From Tubulanus polymorphus (lineage: Eukaryota; Nemertea; Palaeonemertea; Tubulaniformes; Tubulanidae): DNA of 64,000 nt. The stretch lies in contig NC_134032.1 in the NCBI RefSeq assembly GCF_964204645.1, positions 12,146,275 through 12,210,274 of the forward strand. Direction: 5' to 3'. A program made the translations under genes and the position numbers. Within the stretch, counting starts at the first letter, position 1; the number at the start of each line of letters is the position of its first letter. Positions 10,358-22,409 of the stretch are shown piece by piece. The notes beneath the pieces are model-generated. The model did not search any database, was not told the DNA's origin, and saw only the letters and a program-made list of their open reading frames with translations.

Positions 10358-12508
10358 ATGAGGCGGTTATCTTCGACGGTAATTTTGATTTGCGCGTTTT
10401 ATTTTCACTGGTTGGTTTATTTCGCCTTGGCGTTGCGTGCGACAAGGGCTTTTCGAAATGGAGCATCGCTTAGTGTCAAATTGACAGGTGAGGATTGTTG
10501 TTATGAACTGTGGCCCGTTTCACAAAAAAATGGCTATTACCGGTAGTTTTATAGGTTCTGATATATAAACATAAAACTGTTGGTGAAAGATTATAATGAA
10601 ACGTTAAGTCGTTCCACGAAATGGAGTCCTGGATTCTGTAAGTCGAATTTGAAGAGCCCTAATCGAAGCTATTACAAATCCATTTATATGGCGTGCTTAC
10701 TCTGTACAACTAGGCCAGGGTCTTATAAATTTTAAGAATTTCCAATCCGCTGTATGGGCCTACTTTGGTTTACACCTTGTTACACAAGATGTTTTAGGGG
10801 GATTCAAACGTGACAGCTCACAATCGTCGGGTAGGATCATATATAGAATTTAAAAAATTGATGTTAAGCCCGCCGCACATAACGCGGCAAAACGTTTGTT
10901 TCTCCAAAACAGAAAACACGTTTTTCACAAAACGTTTCTAGTAAAAGCTTGTGCGTACAATCAGAGTTGTCAACCCTGCTATTACCATTAAGTTGAACGA
11001 TTCAATTCCGTGAAAAAAAGTCGGAATTAGATTGGTACCGGTCGTAATGATTATAGAATTCGATAAACATGGATTTTTTATTTATTCTTGTGATTTTCCA
11101 ATCGGCGAAAATGAAAAGAAAAGAATTATGTCCCCGGAAGCTTGCGTACATCAGGGAACTACACGTGACAGCTCATTTCTTCCGATGAATCGTTAAACGA
11201 TTTGATGACATTGAAGGGGCTTAGGGGGTAGGGATAGAGCAGCAATCTTCGCGACGGTCTGTAATATCTTTCTGAAATGATACAGTTCGGAGTGTCAGTG
11301 TTTATCACGGTGATCATTCGTTCCCACGGGGAAACATGTAACAAGGCGTCCAAGGTCAACAGACGATTCGATTCCGTCATAGGGGTAAAATGGGGCAGTA
11401 ATCTTCTGGACGATGTGTAATGTATATTTGAACAGGTTGGAATGTCAGTGTTTATTACGGTAATTACTCGCTCCCAGATGACGACGCTCTCAGTTCAGCG
11501 AGCTGCCCAGATGGTACGGTGATGGTTAACTGCAGGTGCTCGAACAGGTGCGATGGCGCCAGGTTCACTTCGACGTGTACCGTCTATAACGTGGGGACCA
11601 ATCCACCGGGAATGACTCAAGTACGTCACTCTTCATACTTATCCGAAACACCGCCTTCACATCGATTTTTCGAGGGAGTTCAAAGTCTGGCTACAGTTTG
11701 ACGATCTTACGGGTAGTCTTGCTTAGCTGTGTATGGACTGAAATATTCAACCTTGGCGCGATCCTGCCTCCGGGTCGATTGTAACGATTGTTAGCATTTC
11801 TATTTTCATTTCGTTTAGGCAATTGTTGAATGCGTACGGAAAAGTCCGGAGCGAGACTTTGTAACAGAGGAGGCCACAGGAGTTCCAGTGAAATACGACT
11901 ATCTGAGAGACCCAAAAGTCCGGTGTCAAGCTGGATGGACTGTAGTCTCCTGTACACTATTTTCTCCGTAAGTGCCAAGACAACTCAGTTCCATTTCAAG
12001 TACAAAAACACTTGGAGTTAAAAACACCCAAAAAAATGAACTAATTTGAGTCTTCGGTCATATATAACTCGGAACAATGACATGGGCTCAATAAGTAAAC
12101 CTGATGTTATCCACTTGCGCTTGACGGCCATTATGACACGATATGACGTCACTTGCACGTGAATAAATGCGAACTAATCAAGAATGTGTGGCTTTATCCA
12201 GATTAAAAAGAAGCTTAATTTCTATATATTTGTCGAACTATTCAAGCTTTACACATTAGATATATTTCCGGGTGAATTATCATCAATGATCACGTATTTC
12301 TAGATGGAGTAATTCTTACTCAAGTGCATCTCTAGAACTGCATCAGAAAACTCAACGCTGCAACTCCTATTGTGGAAGATGCAAACTGCAAGTTCGGTGC
12401 ACAAAACTATCAAGTAGGTTTAAAGTAGGTTCCGTTTTCTTTAGGAGAATCAGTAAGAGAATTTCTAAATTCTATAAAATTTCTATCATTATACATTTGT
12501 ATATCTAG
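10358..12508 (+). CDS. Secreted 12-Cys two-module protein, array copy 4
   Basis: Exons A 10358-10487, B 11436-11620, C 11819-11967, D 12304-12508 (stop TAG), phases 1-0-2, 222 residues if read to the stop. Signal peptide MRRLSSTVILICAFYFHW. Exon B has GWNVSVYYGN, CPDGTVMVNCRC and the copy-specific loop VYNVGTNPPGMTQ, close to copy 1. Exon C has CQAGWTVVSC. Exon D lost one codon between its first two cysteines but keeps all four. Downstream of KLSSRF the frame stays open for about 30 further codons, giving a basic, then hydrophobic tail seen in no sister. Either this copy has a new C-terminus or exon D is spliced at the GTAGGT near 12413 in all copies. A broken exon B lies in its A-B intron. 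Confidence 0.72.
11279..11345 (+). pseudogene. Orphan 5' part of exon B
   Basis: This matches the first 50-60 bp of exon B with its acceptor region (ACAG-TTGGAATGTCAGTGTTTATTACGG-like), about 155 bp before the intact exon B of copy 4. The acceptor has become ACAGTTCGGAG, and the rest of the exon with all cysteines is missing. It looks like an incomplete local duplication. Confidence 0.6.
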
Positions 12509-13599
12509 CTTTATTTCAAGGAAAATTTTACGATAAGTTGTTTTGCCATGAAAGGTCGGCATTGATATAAAAAAGCGAAGTTGATTATTACGGTAAGTCT
12601 ACCCTGCAGATCTAGCAGAGAGCTTTTATTGATGCTTCAAAACAAGACGCGCTTCAACTGCGGTAAGTAACGCCCGAAATCAATGTCGGTCATTTATATC
12701 GGCCTGCATGTACGTGACCTTGATCTCTCACACTCGACGGACATTTTCATCGAAAATGAAGTAACTTTATCGGACTCGAAACATCAGGCATATCAGATGT
12801 TATTATCGACTGAAAAATGATCGTTCGGACTACTGAGCAACGATTTCAAAGCTACATACAGAATGTCCGAGAATATCTGCAGGTCCAGGCCACAAAGCAG
12901 AAAGGACACAACTCGCCATTAACATTTTCATTTCATGCAAAATAAGAATATTAGTTGTTATTTCTATTATATGTATCGGGTGGTGACCCGGGCGTTCTTT
13001 GTAACTGTGGCAACGACGTATCAAATACGTACATATCATAGCAGACAGCTAATGAGAGAACTGCCGATTCGACGCCCCTCAGTTCTAAGACATTCTTTTG
13101 TTAATGAGTATTCACGAAATGTTTTGTGGGTTACTCGGGTGTATTTTCGTTTTCAAACAAGAAATTTAAGAGTTTTTATGACTGATACAAGGTCAGACGT
13201 TAGATTATTAATACCAGTAGCGATGGTGTGACGCAACCAGTTCCTCGAACTGTCGGTTGGAATAAGAGTGGTTGGAATCACTAAATGACAACGTCTGTTT
13301 TAAGCTGTCGTTGTTTGGTCGACAGTTCTGTCAAGTTGGGATATTGCAAAAACCTTTAAAAACCGAAATTGTTATCAACGAATTTTCAAAGAAATGATTC
13401 TCCGGGCTTAGCGCAACGATGAGCTGCATGACTGAGGGTGCAAATCCAGACTGCAGAATGCCTGCCGGGTGTGGGTCCACGCTACAGAAAGAATGCATCT
13501 AAAACTAGACAGAACTTCAACACTTGCCAATAATATCATGGCAGTTGGGAAAGAGAATGAGGATCGCGCGGACAGAATACATGAGTTGCCAATATCTAT
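12509..13599. other. Downstream block of copy 4 and first truncated promoter block
   Basis: The array downstream words (TTACGGTAAGTCTACC near 12588, TGCGGTAAGTAACG near 12659) are followed by unique sequence. From about 13180 to 13345 there is a copy of the promoter-proximal block (ATTAATACCAGTAGCGATGG, GTTCTGTCAAGTTGGGA) with no exon A behind it. Confidence 0.45.
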
Positions 13600-13790
13600 T
13601 ATTATGTTTTTTCGACAGCAAATGGGCAGATGTTATAAATTATCAATATCAGTTATAGCGCTGTTTAAGTATTGGATGTCCAAGTATGTAAAATTGGGAT
13701 CAAGTGAATTGAGCCACAACACAAAAACCCCTTCTGTTTTTAGTTGTTTTTGCACCAGTTCATGAAGTTTGGTTTTTCTGCTGGTCAGGC
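13600..13790 (+). promoter_or_regulatory. Second truncated promoter block without exon A
   Basis: GGGCAGATGTTATAAATTAT, TCAGTTATAGCG, CCCTTCTGTTTTTA and GTTCATGAAGTTTGGTTTTTC follow the order of the block upstream of copies 2-5. Homology stops just where exon A should begin. It is read as the remnant of a lost gene copy. Confidence 0.5.
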
Positions 13791-13922
13791 CTCTGGGTTT
13801 GCTTGTCAGGCAAACTCTGACGATACCCAGAACGTCGGGCTCAACCCAGAAACTTGCCACAACAATGCACACGCGGACACTCGGCCAACGTAAAAAGAAA
13901 CACGTCCTTCGGCTTAGAAAAA

Positions 13923-13950
13923 CCAGGGAAGTGTCATCACACTTCCCTGG
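13923..13950. repeat. Perfect 12-bp inverted repeat, 4-nt loop
   Basis: Arms 13923-13934 and 13939-13950 are exactly complementary (CCAGGGAAGTGT). It lies just left of a MITE fragment. It could form a cruciform or hairpin but no function is evident. Confidence 0.7.
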
Positions 13951-13989
13951 AAAAACCAAAGCGTCACTGAATAACTGCCGCATACTCGC

Positions 13990-14125
13990 CGCATAGCGAG
14001 AATAGTTGAATAAGTTAGAAGAGAGTGAGGGCATGGCTTAAGAATGTGAGGAATGTTCAAAATTAGTATATAAGTCGAAGGTTTTTGGCTCGAAGAGGAG
14101 AATGATATTTTGGCGACACATTGCC
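13990..14125 (-). mobile_element. Fragment of the 14641-15073 MITE, opposite orientation
   Basis: This is the reverse complement of about 14855-14985, including CTCACTCTCTTCTAAC, CATTCTTAAGCCATGCCC and ACTTATATACTAATTTTG. The two form an inverted pair around exon A of copy 5. Confidence 0.7.
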
Positions 14126-14452
14126 TATATCTGTTTGGTATCGGGCTGTTGTCGGACTCTTTTACCGTAACCATGGTTGCAATATTGGCCCTGAAACATG
14201 AAAACCTGTAATTGTTATTGGTTCCATTTTTCAGATACGAGTAAATGAATATTTCAATATCTGTCACTCGAAATTTGTCGTAAATGGATAAACTTTGTCG
14301 ACTATAAGTTTAGAGTGCTCGCGTTGTATATTACGATACACGTTCGTAGAATAGGAATAAATGCACGGAATCGCTACATAACAACTCCGCATGAATTTGT
14401 GTTTCAAGTTTTCGTTGCTACAGTCCTGAAACTTTGGTCGTTTTGTGAAAAT

Positions 14453-16334
14453 ATGAGACGGTTATCTTCGCCGGTATTCATTTTTTGCGTGTTTTATTTT
14501 CGTTGGTTGGTTTATTTCGCAGCGGCGTCGCGTGTGACGAGAGTTTTTCGAAATGGAGCATCGCTTAGTGCCAATTTGACAGGTGAGGATATTCTTATCA
14601 AGAACTGTAAAGATTCATGAGTCCAGATCTATAAAGTATGGTGGCTGATAAGGGCCATCACGTAAAATTCCTGGTATGCAATGAAGACGCCAGAACGTCA
14701 AAACGAAACAAAAACGTCGAACTTCCTTTAAAAAGTCATTCTTGGTCCGCCAAAACAAAGAATGTCCATTTAGGCACCCCTGCCAAAACAAACTTAGTAA
14801 TTTTTTAGAGAAAATTCGACGTTTCGAAATTTTTCGTGGTTTTTGCGGGGTCACCAAAATATCATTCTCCTCCCCGAGCCAAAACCTTAGACTTATATAC
14901 TAATTTTGTACATTCCTCACATTCTTAAGCCATGCCCTCACTCTCTTCTAACCTATACAACTATTCTCACGATGTTTTGGTTGTGGCGCCAAGATGAAAG
15001 TTTTTTGCTATCGGACTTTTTAGAGGAAATTCAGCATTTTTTTCGTTTTGGCGTTCTGGCTTGAATCAGCCACTTCCATGAATGCAATACCGCTGTTGGA
15101 ACGTGAATGAATTGTTAAGTCGTTTAATAAAACCTTAGAGTGATTATCTCGACAAGATGATAACACAAAGGAGAAACGGGAAAATGGATCCTGTGAGTTT
15201 TATTCAACCAGTTCCAGTGTTGTCAACTTGACTATCGCGTGAAGAACCCTGTGTAAATTAGGTATTTCAAATCCACATTCTTACATTCTAACTCTGGATG
15301 ACCGAAATTGACCGGTGATTTTTTGAAGATCACTTTCCCCCTGTAGGCCGAGCATGCATGATGAAAAGAATAATTAAAGGGGGCTTTAAATGTAACCGCC
15401 CGATCTTCGGGAAGGGCCAATAGATAAAATGATTATATCGATATCATCGGGAAATCCATATTCTTCTCCGCCAGGTCTAAAGTTCAATTATCTCAGTGAT
15501 CCGATGACGTCAGTAGGAGTAAAATGGAGCAGCAATCTTCGGGACGGTCTGAAATATTTTTCTTGAATGTCTTATTTGAACAGGTTGGAATGTCAGTGTC
15601 TATTATGGTGATCGCTCGCGCCGAGGAGACAGCGAGATCAGTTCTGTAAGTTGCCCGAATGGTACGGCGATGGTTAGCTGCAGGTGCTCGAACTGGTGCG
15701 ACGGCACCAGGTTCGCGGATCGTTTACAAAAATGTACCGCCAGTAATTATCGGTCGGGAACTAATCAGGTACGAAATGTGACACTAGACTTTCACATCTA
15801 GGAGCTATTCAGTGGTTTCTAATAAGTCTGAATTTAGCTTGACGATCTCGTACGTAAATATAGTCTTAGGATTAACTGTATTCGTATAGTCTGATATTCA
15901 AACTTAGATCATCCAAGATGGATCGCATCGCGTGTAACGAACCTTATCACGCCGTGTTTTATTTTATCCAGGCAATTATTCGATGTATACCGACAAGACC
16001 GGAGCGAGACTTTATAACAGGAGTTCCAGAAGGAAGCGGTTTTCTGAAAAACCCAAAAGTCTGGTGTCAAACTGGATGGACCTTGGTTTCGTGTACACTA
16101 TTTTCCCCGTAAGTGCCAGGGTACAGTTTCACTAGAAGTACTAACTCGATTAAAGATAAACTAAATTGATATTGAGCATTGAAATATAATTGATGATTAC
16201 ATATTTCTAGGTGGAGTCATGAGTACCCGCGTGCATCGCTCGAACTTCAGCCGCAAACTCAAGGCTGTCAGACCTACAATTGCTGGCGATGCAAACTGCA
16301 GGCTCGGTGCACAAAGCTATCGGGTAGGTTGTAG
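14453..16334 (+). CDS. Secreted 12-Cys two-module protein, array copy 5
   Basis: Exons A 14453-14582, B 15584-15768, C 15972-16108, D 16211-16334 (stop TAG), phases 1-0-2, 191 residues. Signal peptide MRRLSSPVFIFCVFYFRW; NLTGWNVSVYYG at the junction supplies two sequons. Exon B has CPNGTAMVSCRC and donor GTACGA, slightly off the family GTACGT. Exon C lacks four codons of the loop after DFIT but keeps CQTGWTLVSC. Exon D reads CWRCKLQARC, with W in place of the usual G before RC. All 12 cysteines are intact. From exon B on it is the sister of copy 2. A 433-bp MITE sits in its A-B intron right after exon A, so that intron is unusually long. Confidence 0.75.
14641..15073. mobile_element. MITE-like foldback element, about 433 bp
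   Basis: It begins GTGGCTGAT and ends ATCAGCCAC. The inverted termini also share GCCAGAACG, CAAAACGAAA and TTCCT-TAAAAAGTC over about 95 bp. It interrupts the A-B intron of copy 5 at a point where copy 2 is continuous. No transposase frame is present. No clear target duplication could be identified. Confidence 0.65.
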
Positions 16335-17332
16335 GTGAATTTTGCGGAGTAATATCGGCGAAATCAAGTAGTGAATTTCTGTGCCTTGTTCATGCTGTAA
16401 GTATACCTCAACATCTAACAAAGCTTTTATTGATGTTTCTAAAACTAAACCCCATAAGTGGTCATCATCAAATTGCGGTAAGAAACACCCGGAAGGTGGG
16501 AGTTTGTGGGGAAGAGCTGTTAGTATCGATATGCGGGGTAACTATTGTGGTAAATGGGGTTACAATTGTTGTAAACGGGAATGGACTATTGTAAAGGTTA
16601 GAGGACGAGGTAGCGTAAGTGTAGGAGATATCGGACAAGGCCCGCGCCAGATTTTAGGCACTGATCAAATAACTGTGTGAATGCTGACTTACTGCATGTG
16701 ACTCACTTCACTTTGTTTAAGCATTGTTTAGTATCGAGTGAGTGGTTTACGTGTGAACGCGCTCTCTAATTAGAAACGGGCCAAATCTAACTTTTGTCTG
16801 AACCTGACCAGTTAGATCCGGCCCAAGTCTCGGTGTGATCGCGGCTATTTAATCTGGAATGAAGAAACAAATAGACTACAAATACCTGACATTAGATTTT
16901 ATATCAGTACATAAGGGATAATCCACACGATACATGATATATTTATAATCTAAAACGAAGTACTTACATTGGAAATCGTCCAGACTTCTCGAAACGAGGA
17001 AAGGGCCTGCGACAGGTTTGATACATATTAAGAGAGTCACAAAACATTTGAGACTGCGTTGAAAACAAAAAAGAAAAATAACTTCGTTCTTCGTTCTTCC
17101 TCACCTCATGGTGACCATCGATGATGAAATCTCAGAAAATGTTGGCATTGATTTCTTTGCGAGTCAACCCTGATACAATTATGACTTTTAGCAATTCTTC
17201 GATTCATTAACTGTAATACGGCTTTGAAGTCGATGTTATCTGATCGTTCTAAAAGGGTATATATTCCCAAACCTAACTGAACAATGTCTAAAAACGCCCA
17301 GCATTCTTCGAAAAACCGACTCCAGTGAAAGT
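16335..17332. other. Downstream block of copy 5 and upstream of copy 6
   Basis: 16381-16650 duplicates the block behind copy 2 (4105-4390). A 99-codon open frame here has no start context or domain and is taken as non-coding. From about 17060 the sequence is homologous to 23640-23930, the upstream region of copy 7, and starts the segmental duplication. Confidence 0.5.
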
Positions 17333-19682
17333 ATGAGGCACTTATATTCGCTGGTGTTTTTTATTGGTGCTTTTTATCTTTTAGACCGGTTGAATGATAT
17401 CACCGCGCCATTGAGTTTGGAGCGAGTATTTGAGAACGGAGCATCGGTAACTACTAATTTAACGGGTAAGTTTTGAAGCATATTTGAATAGTTAGATCAC
17501 GCATTCTGTTAAACGTTCAGATCGGGTCGAACTCGCAACTGCGACTCGGCCCAGGTTTCATATGCGCTAAACCACGAGTCAAAAATTAATCTACACAATT
17601 CGCAACCGCTTTCACAGGTGTGGGTTAAAACTGACTCAAAAATTTAACAGGATTTAATTGAATCCTAATGTAACTACGAGCTGATTCATACTGAGAACTG
17701 GGGAAATTGAGCGAATACTAATGGGTTTTGTACCTCGCTATTTATAGCGATACAAAATCACTATGTCGCCCTTCTAGCACCTTCTTCACACAGGGAAATT
17801 CAAAATTTTCATATTTACCGGCATTCATTTACCGTGTGTATAAAAAGGTTGTAACTACGCCACAAGACGATACACTAATATCTATGAAAAAAAACTGGAT
17901 TTATAAGATACCCAAGGGTTCAAACGAACTAACGCCGGACCTGATTTCGCCCAGTCCTGAAGTGTGGCTGTCTCCACAGAGATTTACGTAGCTCTACGAT
18001 CCTTGTGTAACCGATCTGTGGTAACATCAGCCACTAAGGTTCTTGGTGAAGACCTGGTGCGATTATACCCTTTTCTACCAATCTACTAAGTATGAATTTT
18101 ATATTTTACCCCGCTCAAGAATTAATTATGAAGCCAGATAGGCATATTCCCTATTTCTAAAGGGTGGAGTGGCAGAAGTTGAATACGAACTAGTGTCCAG
18201 GCCAAGTACCCCTTATTGAGGAGACGATGTGTCTTTGTCCGTACATTATTTGAGGCTTGAACCTATAAACCCCCTGAACCTCATTGTTATGATATGTCTT
18301 TAAAACAGGCTGGAACATCACTGCATATCAAAGTGAAAACTCAACAAGGACGGGTGCATCTAGCAGTTTTGTGAGCTGCCCGAATGATACGGTGATGGTA
18401 AGCTGCAGGTGCTCGAACAGGTGCAACGGTGTCAGATTCTGGAGCTCCAATATCTCGGCATGCGTGACCCCTTACGCCTGGATGTCACCGCGAACTTTTC
18501 GGGTACGTCATGTGACGCTAGCAGACGATCGGGCTTAACAACGGTTATGCCACCAGATGGCGTGACTAACTGTAGGTTTTCAATTTCAATGAACCGTGAC
18601 TCCTGGATCGACACCTCCAAGAACATTGGAAAACACGGAAACTGGAGAAAGAAACATGTTTTCGAGTGTTTCCCTGTGTCGTGTGCCTTCATGAGAAACG
18701 AGAAACGTGGTTTCGGGAAACAATGTTTCCAAGATCAAGCATGTTTGATTCCGTGTTTCCGTGTTTCCCTGTGTCACGCACACGGCACATTGAAACGGAT
18801 GGACATTTTCGTTTAACTATCGTTTCCGTGATGCCAAACGCGATGCGTCTGTTCCCGCGTGTGATCTGGGAAATGTTGTCGCTTCTATTAAACGTACGTG
18901 ATTTCCAGTGTCACGTGCGTTGAGCTTTTGGCTCTTGTTTCCATCATTAGAATCTAAAATTCAGCTGTAAGCATCTCATTTTGATAATGCCGAGATTACT
19001 TTTTAGATATCTAGTTATAAATACATGTTGTAAATATTCCATTTTTTTACGAAAAATTTCGCTTTTCAAAATGTTTTCAGTATATTTTTCTCTATGTGAC
19101 AGACAATCATCGAGTGTGCACAGATAACGCCGGGGCGAGAATTTTTGACGGTTTCACCAGCCGATTATCAGAGAGACCCATCAGTCCAGTGCCCATCTGA
19201 ATGGACCGTGGTTTCATGTACACTATTCTATTATTCACGGTAAGCCCTTCTGAGCCTCCATTACAATATAAATTCATAATCTATGTTCTGTACACCAGGA
19301 TAAAGTTCCACAATCGTGAGTTAGAGTTAACTCTGAACTCAGGATCCAGTTCCGCAGTTGTGAGTTAAGAGTTTAACTCTTGAGTTGAAAAATCAGTTCA
19401 TTCTCAATGTCAAGAGTCAAATCTAATTCAGAATTGTGGAACTTGATCCAGTCTCGAACCGGACCGAGTTTCACCAACTCTCAGATTTATTCATCGGTTC
19501 AATTTTGTGAAACAGAATGGTTCATAATGTATAAAGAGGTATCTTGAACATCATGAAATATTTTTAGGTTGCACAGTCACTACGGAAATGCTACGTTGAA
19601 TATTTTTACTCGTACCTGTACTTCCTCCAGTTGTGGATGGTGCAAAATACAAGCTCGTTGCGTCAAAATATCAGGTAAGTAA
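17333..19682 (+). CDS. Secreted 12-Cys two-module protein, array copy 6 (divergent subgroup)
   Basis: Exons A 17333-17465, B 18309-18502, C 19103-19239, D 19568-19682 (stop TAA), phases 1-0-2, 192 residues. Signal peptide MRHLYSLVFFIGAFYLL. The module start reads GWNITAYQSE instead of GWNVSVYYGD. Exon B has CPNDTVMVSCRC, with Asp for the usual Gly. C has CPSEWTVVSC and D has CGWCKIQARC. All 12 cysteines are kept although the sequence between them is largely replaced. With copy 7 it forms a second subfamily. Exon D ends ATATCAG followed by a perfect GTAAGT (19675), so D may splice onward rather than stop at the TAA 8 nt later. Introns are larger than in copies 2-5. Confidence 0.72.
18590..18810. 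repeat. Degenerate GTGTTTCC-rich intronic repeat
   Basis: GTTTCC, CGTGTTTCC and GGAAAC words occur many times on both strands, giving imperfect foldback potential. The B-C intron of copy 7 (about 25345-25600) carries a diverged version, so it predates the duplication. Open frames over it on both strands reflect the repeat, not a gene. Confidence 0.5.
19290..19465. mobile_element. Foldback MITE family (AGTTCCACA…TGTGGAACT)
   Basis: Arms read CCAGGATAAAGTTCCACAAT and GAATTGTGGAACTTGATCC. The interior has GAGTTAACTCTGAACTC and TTGAAAAATCAGTTCATTCTC. Relatives lie at 19908-20025, 25795-26015 and 50395-50520, with weak ones at about 52780-52900 and 56870-56960. No coding capacity. Confidence 0.6.
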
Positions 19683-19907
19683 CAATATCATATATTTCAC
19701 AGATTCTACCATCTAGACCTGATACTTTCTTGATAGAATAAAAACATACCCCGAAACTAACGAAGCTCGCTTTAGTATCCGTGGGGGGTCGAGGCTGGAA
19801 AAAGTTCAGATTTTCTAGATTTTTCCCTCTAGCCTTGGAAAGATAGATCCCGATCTTTAACTCGAAGCACTCTTCACCGGCAAATAGTAAACCTAATGCT
19901 GGTTGAT

Positions 19908-20025
19908 AACTAGGGGCCAGTTCCACAGTCGTGGGTAAGTGTTAACTCAGAGTTAAAATCAGTTCATTCCCGATGAGTTAACACTGAGTCAAATCTTAAT
20001 TCGCGACTCTGGAACTGGGTCTAGG
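19908..20025. mobile_element. Second copy of the same foldback MITE
   Basis: GGGGCCAGTTCCACAGTCGT on the left and CGACTCTGGAACTGGGTC on the right flank GAGTTAAAATCAGTTCATTC. It lies shortly behind copy 6. Confidence 0.6.
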
Positions 20026-20739
20026 TGTTTACATTTTGAACCTCGTAATAACGAACCTAGAACAAACCTAGAATTTCGTTCGATTTAGATAATTTCATAA
20101 TTTCATACTGGATATAACGAATTCGGTTATAACGGATATTTTCTGGTCCCCTGAAGTTTGTTGTAGCGAGATTCCGCTGAGGTAAGTTAGAAAATCCCCC
20201 AAGAAGCGAATTGCACTAAACGGGATTCAACGTGGTAAGTCTATTAGCTACTTTAAAAGTTTCGAATTTCTGGCAACATGACGCGACTGGTTGCTAGACC
20301 AATCGAATTTGCGGCCACGGACCTACCGATGGTGAGGATGAATTCGATGTTGGGTTCGAATATTATGTTACTTTTCTTCTTCATTTTTTTCGAAAATTTG
20401 TAAAAACTTTCTTTTTTAAGAGTCGGGGAGGATTGGCGTGACCAGTGAAATATCAAGAAAACAGATTTTTCTGAAAACTCCTGAAGACTTTAAAAGATAA
20501 TAAAATTTGTGTCTACAAAAACGTTTCCGATACATCTAATGATCATTATTACAAGTTAATTTTAGATATTCATTTTTTTCTTTGGATGACAGAGAAACGT
20601 TTACATTTTACGTTTAGATAATCGCGTTGTTTATCTCGATTTTTAAACTGACGTAAACTGAAAGTTTCAATCTGCGGCCTTGACCCTGCATCCCTTACAA
20701 CATTCGTAGAACAACGACGTACTTGATCAGCAATTCAAT

Positions 20740-21290
20740 TTACAAGTCCGTCAACGTAACTATATTCCCAACTATAATGCCGTAACCGAGTTTGACTTTG
20801 CTTGTAGAGAATCCTTTCTCAATACTAGTCAACTTAGTGGATCTCAAACGAATTTATTTCCCTGATTCTTAGAGAAATATCTAAACAGTCCAGATGCTAC
20901 CGAGTTCCTTGATTTTCAGGTCGGTGAAATGTTTACAGCCTTTACTGCAGTCCCAACGCCACAGTGTTTCCTGATTCGCGACGCTACCGAGTGAAGCCGA
21001 GTTTAACTGCATATCGAACAATTCAGAGGAATTTTAGATGAACTTACCCAGCAGCTGAAAGCTTCTTAAAATCTTCAATTTACGACAACTGCAAGACAGA
21101 AAGAATGGCATGAAGACAAATGTATGAGACCAAATGACAGTTACAAAACTTCCTAACACAGGATCTATTTGAACTATTTCAGCTTTTATCGAAGGATTTA
21201 GATTTTCAGTTTTCGGTTGGTCTTGTTTTGTATTGTTCTCGGTGGCTGAATGGACTTCTTTATTATTCATAGAAATAAAACACTTTTAAA
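20740..21290 (-). pseudogene. NUP42 pseudogene fragment (exons 3 and 4 only)
   Basis: On the - strand, about 21175-21265 matches NUP42 exon 3 ([10 protein letters not shown] is identical), but both splice sites are lost. 21048-21088 matches the 41-nt exon 4 with both splice sites kept; its third codon is now TAA. The flanks match the true NUP42 introns. Sequence left of about 20755 jumps to the homologue of 27050-27160, so about 1.2 kb including the FG-repeat last exon was deleted. This is the dead half of a segmental duplication shared with 23640-29000. Confidence 0.8.
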
Positions 21291-21469
21291 AATTTCCACA
21301 TTCCAATGGTTCATGCGCTGCTAAAACGAGATAGAGTTTGGTCTAAGATATTTGTTCATTATCAATACTTTCTAACTCTTAGTTAAATCCTGTCATCTTC
21401 TTAAGATAGTAACACCAGAGTTGCACAAAACGGTTTTGTGTTTATAAACGGGACTCGAGAAACTTTAAC

Positions 21470-22270
21470 AGTTCTTGATTTAAATTCTCGCCTTTCAAAA
21501 TCCCCACCTGTCAAATCCACACAAGCGATGCTCCATTTCGAAAAAAAAATATTCGTCATACGCAACACCGCGGCGAAATAAACCAACCTGTGAAAATAAA
21601 ACGCGCAAACATAACCGTCTCATATTCATTCTTTCTACCAAAACCAGGAACTTTCCGGACGGGTGCAACAGCAACAGGAGTTTTTGCGTCGCGACAAAAT
21701 GCAATATTCAAACATTTTACTGAACTGACATTCGATAATTTAAAACAGCGTTACTGGTATTGATTATATCACATCCGCCCATTAGCTGTCGGAAAACACT
21801 TACATTTTGTTGTATTGCAGAAATGAAAATTATCACCGTGATTTTAACATCTAAACACCCGCGAACGAATAGCTTTTAAATACCGGTGCATTTGAAAGTC
21901 ATTACGTAAGCCGCGATCTGGCGGAGACGATTTGGCCTGGGCTAAATTGGCCCGTGCCTAAGTGCCGAAATTGCCCAAATATAGGGCCTACTGCATTCAA
22001 CATTCAGCATTCATCACAGTCCGGTCCTCGTTGAGTATTGTCAAGTGAACCAACCCGGTGTTGGAGATCTAGGCTACGCCAACATGGGTACCGACCATAC
22101 CCAAAATTAGTTCCTACTTACCGCAAATGATGGTGACCACTTGCGCGTATTTTTAGAGTATGTCATCCATAAATGCTTGAGGGTATACTTACCGTGTAAA
22201 GAAAAATCACAGAAATTCACCGCTAGATTTCACCGATAATTACTACGCAAAATTCACCGACTTCAATTAA
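21470..22270 (-). pseudogene. Inverted array block with a frameshifted exon A
   Basis: Reading the - strand from 22270 down gives the downstream block of a gene copy (GCGGTAAGTA words near 22190 and 22120), then the GAGCCTAGATCT region, then the promoter-proximal block, then exon A at 21623-21508. This is the same order as 1080-2492 on the + strand. Exon A starts MRRLC but is about 14 nt shorter than normal and has an expanded T run, so the signal peptide is out of frame with the donor. No exon B follows on this strand. Confidence 0.75.
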
Positions 22271-22409
22271 ACCAACGGCCACTTGTTTCATGTATCGAGT
22301 TTCGTGTATCGCATTTTACATTTTACACAACTTTAGGACCGGCAATCGACAGTTTCCGGTCGCAGTTCGAGAGACACGCACTTCTGTGATTGCTCAACCT
22401 TGAAATACG

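Noticed and set aside
13633-14034. 133-codon - strand frame
   Set aside because: It spans a truncated promoter block and a MITE fragment; no start context, family or conserved pattern.
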